From CABMKH01 sp040797625 (GTDB taxonomy: Bacteria > Bacillota > Clostridia > Tissierellales > Tissierellaceae), in the NCBI GenBank assembly GCA_052067355.1, contig JBQHQH010000013.1:1-64000 (forward strand): a DNA stretch of 64,000 nucleotides, read 5' to 3'. The translations under genes and the position numbers were made by a program. This document shows positions 62,541-64,000 of this stretch, one piece after another; position 1 is the first letter of the stretch, and each line of letters begins with the position of its first letter. The notes under the pieces are model-generated. The model had not been told where the DNA came from. It made no database searches and saw only the letters and a list, made by a program, of their open reading frames with translations.

Positions 62541-62628
62541 TATAAAGTCAATAGTTAGAAAAATAAAATATACCCACAAAACTTAATTGTCATTTATAAT
62601 CACTATACGTCCTGCTCTTCTATATAAT

Positions 62629-62670
62629 TTAAGGTCTTCTATTATCATATAGAATCATAGAAGACCTTAA
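62629..62670. other. Long inverted repeat after the nitroreductase gene
   Basis: Perfect 14-base arms TTAAGGTCTTCTAT and ATAGAAGACCTTAA around a 14-base loop, 20 bases after the nitroreductase stop. There is no T-run, so it is either a weak terminator or an mRNA 3' stabiliser. Confidence 0.7.
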
Positions 62671-62690
62671 TATCTAACTGCATCTTATAG

Positions 62691-63263
62691 CTATTTTACT
62701 ATCTTAACTCTCTTGGAGATATCTTCAGCTGGTTTTTCATCTGGCTGAGACCCTATTCCTCCAAATGGCATCTGTGCATTTAATACATAGCTCTCTGGTA
62801 GATCAAACATCTTTTTGACCATTTCATCAATAACTGGATTATAATGTTGAAGTGATGCACCTATCCCCAATTCTCTTAAACCACTCCATATACTCAACTG
62901 AAGCATTCCTGATGATTGAGAAGCCCAATCTGGAAACCTCTGTGCATATGATGGAAATTGATCCTGTAATCCTTTGACAACATCTTGATCATAGAAGTAA
63001 AGAATTGTTCCATATCCACTTTTAAAGCTATCAATTTTCTCTCTTGGAACTTTGCTTCCAAACACATCATATATATTATCCCACAGTTGATCTTGCTTTT
63101 GCCCTGTTACGACAACAATTCTCGAACTCTTCATGTTAAATGCATCTGGCACCAATTCAGCAGCCTTTTCCACTAAGTCAAATATCTCTATTTCATCTAC
63201 TGGTAATTCCCTGTTAATATCGTAATATGTTCTTCTTTCTTTCAATGATTCTAAAATTTTCAT
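62691..63263 (-). CDS. Nitroreductase-family protein
   Basis: 190 residues, FMN-binding NAD(P)H oxidoreductase fold. Typical: the N-terminal ESLKERRTYYDINRELP (FMN phosphate region usually R-S-x-R, here RRTYYD), WASQSSGMLQLSIWSGLRELGIGASLQHY in the centre and a C-terminal GGIGSQPDEKPAEDI. It follows the pirin gene by 21 bases, so the two are one operon. RBS TAGGAGG. Confidence 0.88.
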   Translation of the reverse strand: MKILESLKERRTYYDINRELPVDEIEIFDLVEKAAELVPDAFNMKSSRIVVVTGQKQDQLWDNIYDVFGSKVPREKIDSFKSGYGTILYFYDQDVVKGLQDQFPSYAQRFPDWASQSSGMLQLSIWSGLRELGIGASLQHYNPVIDEMVKKMFDLPESYVLNAQMPFGGIGSQPDEKPAEDISKRVKIVK

Positions 63264-63284
63264 TATTTTGCATCCTCCTATTTT

Positions 63285-64000
63285 TTATTGATAATCAACT
63301 TTTTCTTTTAAAAAGTTTCCATTTCTTAATTCACTAAATGCTTGTTGTAGCTCTTCTCTTGTATTCATTACAATTGGACCACCCCATGATACTGGCTCTT
63401 CTAGCTTATCTGAACTTATAAATAATATATCTATGTCTTGATCAAGGGATTCAATATCTAGAGAATCTCCATTTGTCAATTTAACTGCTGTTTTTTCCTC
63501 TATATTTTCACCAGCAACTTTAGCATTTCCAGATAATAAGAAAACTAATACTGATTTTTCTTCTTCAGTATCAATAGTAAATTTAGTATTTGGCTTAAGT
63601 CTTATATCATAATAATCTACAGGTAGATATTTCCCCTTAAAGCCTTCGTATTCTCCATATTTACCACTTATAAGTCTTAAGATTCCACCATCAATTGGAA
63701 TTTCTTTTATATCTTCTCTCTTTATACTATGATACTCTGGAGCAGCCATCTTATATTTTTTAGGCATATTTAACCAAAGCTGAACTCCTAAAAGTCTATC
63801 AGAAACAGGTAATTTCTCTTCATGTAATATTCCAGAGCCTGCTGTCATCCATTGAACCTCACCATCTGAAATTGAATCCTCATTTCCCAAACTATCTTTG
63901 TGAACCATTTGACCCTTAACTATAAGACTAATTGTCTCTATACCTCTATGAGGATGCATTGGAAAACCTGCTGTATATTCATCAGGATTTGTGCTATCAA
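63285..64000 (-). CDS. Pirin-family protein, 5' end outside the window
   Basis: Bicupin of the pirin family. The reading is open to the right edge; upstream of the ATG at 63957 the frame continues with DSTNPDEYTAGFP, which fits pirins before the metal-binding HPHRGIETI. Further ligands: QMVHKDSLG and GSGILHEEKL. The C-terminal cupin contains YHSIKREDIKEIP. In other bacteria pirins include quercetinase-like dioxygenases and redox sensors; the role here is unknown. Confidence 0.9.
   Translation of the reverse strand, partial: DSTNPDEYTAGFPMHPHRGIETISLIVKGQMVHKDSLGNEDSISDGEVQWMTAGSGILHEEKLPVSDRLLGVQLWLNMPKKYKMAAPEYHSIKREDIKEIPIDGGILRLISGKYGEYEGFKGKYLPVDYYDIRLKPNTKFTIDTEEEKSVLVFLLSGNAKVAGENIEEKTAVKLTNGDSLDIESLDQDIDILFISSDKLEEPVSWGGPIVMNTREELQQAFSELRNGNFLKEKVDYQ

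Overview
The window reads as a chromosomal segment of a low-GC, Gram-positive anaerobe of the Clostridia/Tissierellia kind. This is inferred from the very AT-rich sequence, strong AGGAGG-type ribosome binding sites, frequent TTG starts, two T-box leaders, a CIRCE operator, lipoprotein signal peptides, an Rnf/Nqr-type complex and one probable selenocysteine codon. No rRNA, tRNA, CRISPR array, intact insertion sequence or prophage was seen. Most genes lie on the minus strand; the plus-strand exceptions are a small selenoprotein-like gene (19505-19807), a membrane protein/antiporter pair (34991-36718) and a collagen-like/beta-propeller protein (57264-58337).

Layout. 1-5600: a (p)ppGpp-synthetase-like protein and a five-gene Rnf/Nqr-type sodium/electron-transport operon with no nqrA/rnfC and no rnfB. 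5800-8150: small unknown genes and decayed ORF fragments. 8150-10650: cytosolic PpiC foldase, cold-shock protein, methylglyoxal synthase, acyl-ACP thioesterase. 10838-17416: an N-acetylmuramic acid (MurNAc) uptake and recycling cluster (etherase MurQ, secreted serine hydrolase, PTS IIBC, a PHP phosphoesterase, RpiR-type regulator) with a separate PTS IIA next to it. 17535-24000: FtsH, the MerT-like selenoprotein candidate, FMN reductase, ferredoxin, HtpG under a CIRCE operator, DNA polymerase IV. 23935-28900: a complete branched-chain amino-acid ABC transporter under an isoleucine T-box. 28972-32804: apt and a three-gene operon resembling Bacillus ydjGHI. 33000-38900: LysR regulator, CPA2 antiporter, threonine aldolase with a decayed second copy fragment, and a tryptophan transporter under a Trp T-box. 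39000-50200: diguanylate cyclase, PLP decarboxylase, lipoproteins, a two-component system with a secreted partner, and an L,D-transpeptidase. 50454-56842: MATE pump, CvfB-like protein, topoisomerase III, ABC-F ATPase. 57264-64000: collagen/YVTN protein, cell-wall amidase, a BlaI/BlaR1-like pair with a propeller sensor, nitroreductase and a truncated pirin gene.

How the genes fit together. Several units deal with nutrient sensing by RNA (Ile and Trp T-boxes) and with the cell wall (MurNAc salvage, amidase, L,D-transpeptidase, BlaI/M56). The most striking item is a 100-residue MerT-like membrane protein whose metal-binding Cys-Cys pair is encoded Cys-UGA, with a SECIS-like hairpin just downstream. 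Also of interest are the Nqr operon without its A subunit, a direct-repeat threonine-aldolase fragment flanking a LysR/antiporter cassette, a dispersed palindromic repeat seen at least five times, and a BlaR1-like protein whose sensor is a beta-propeller.
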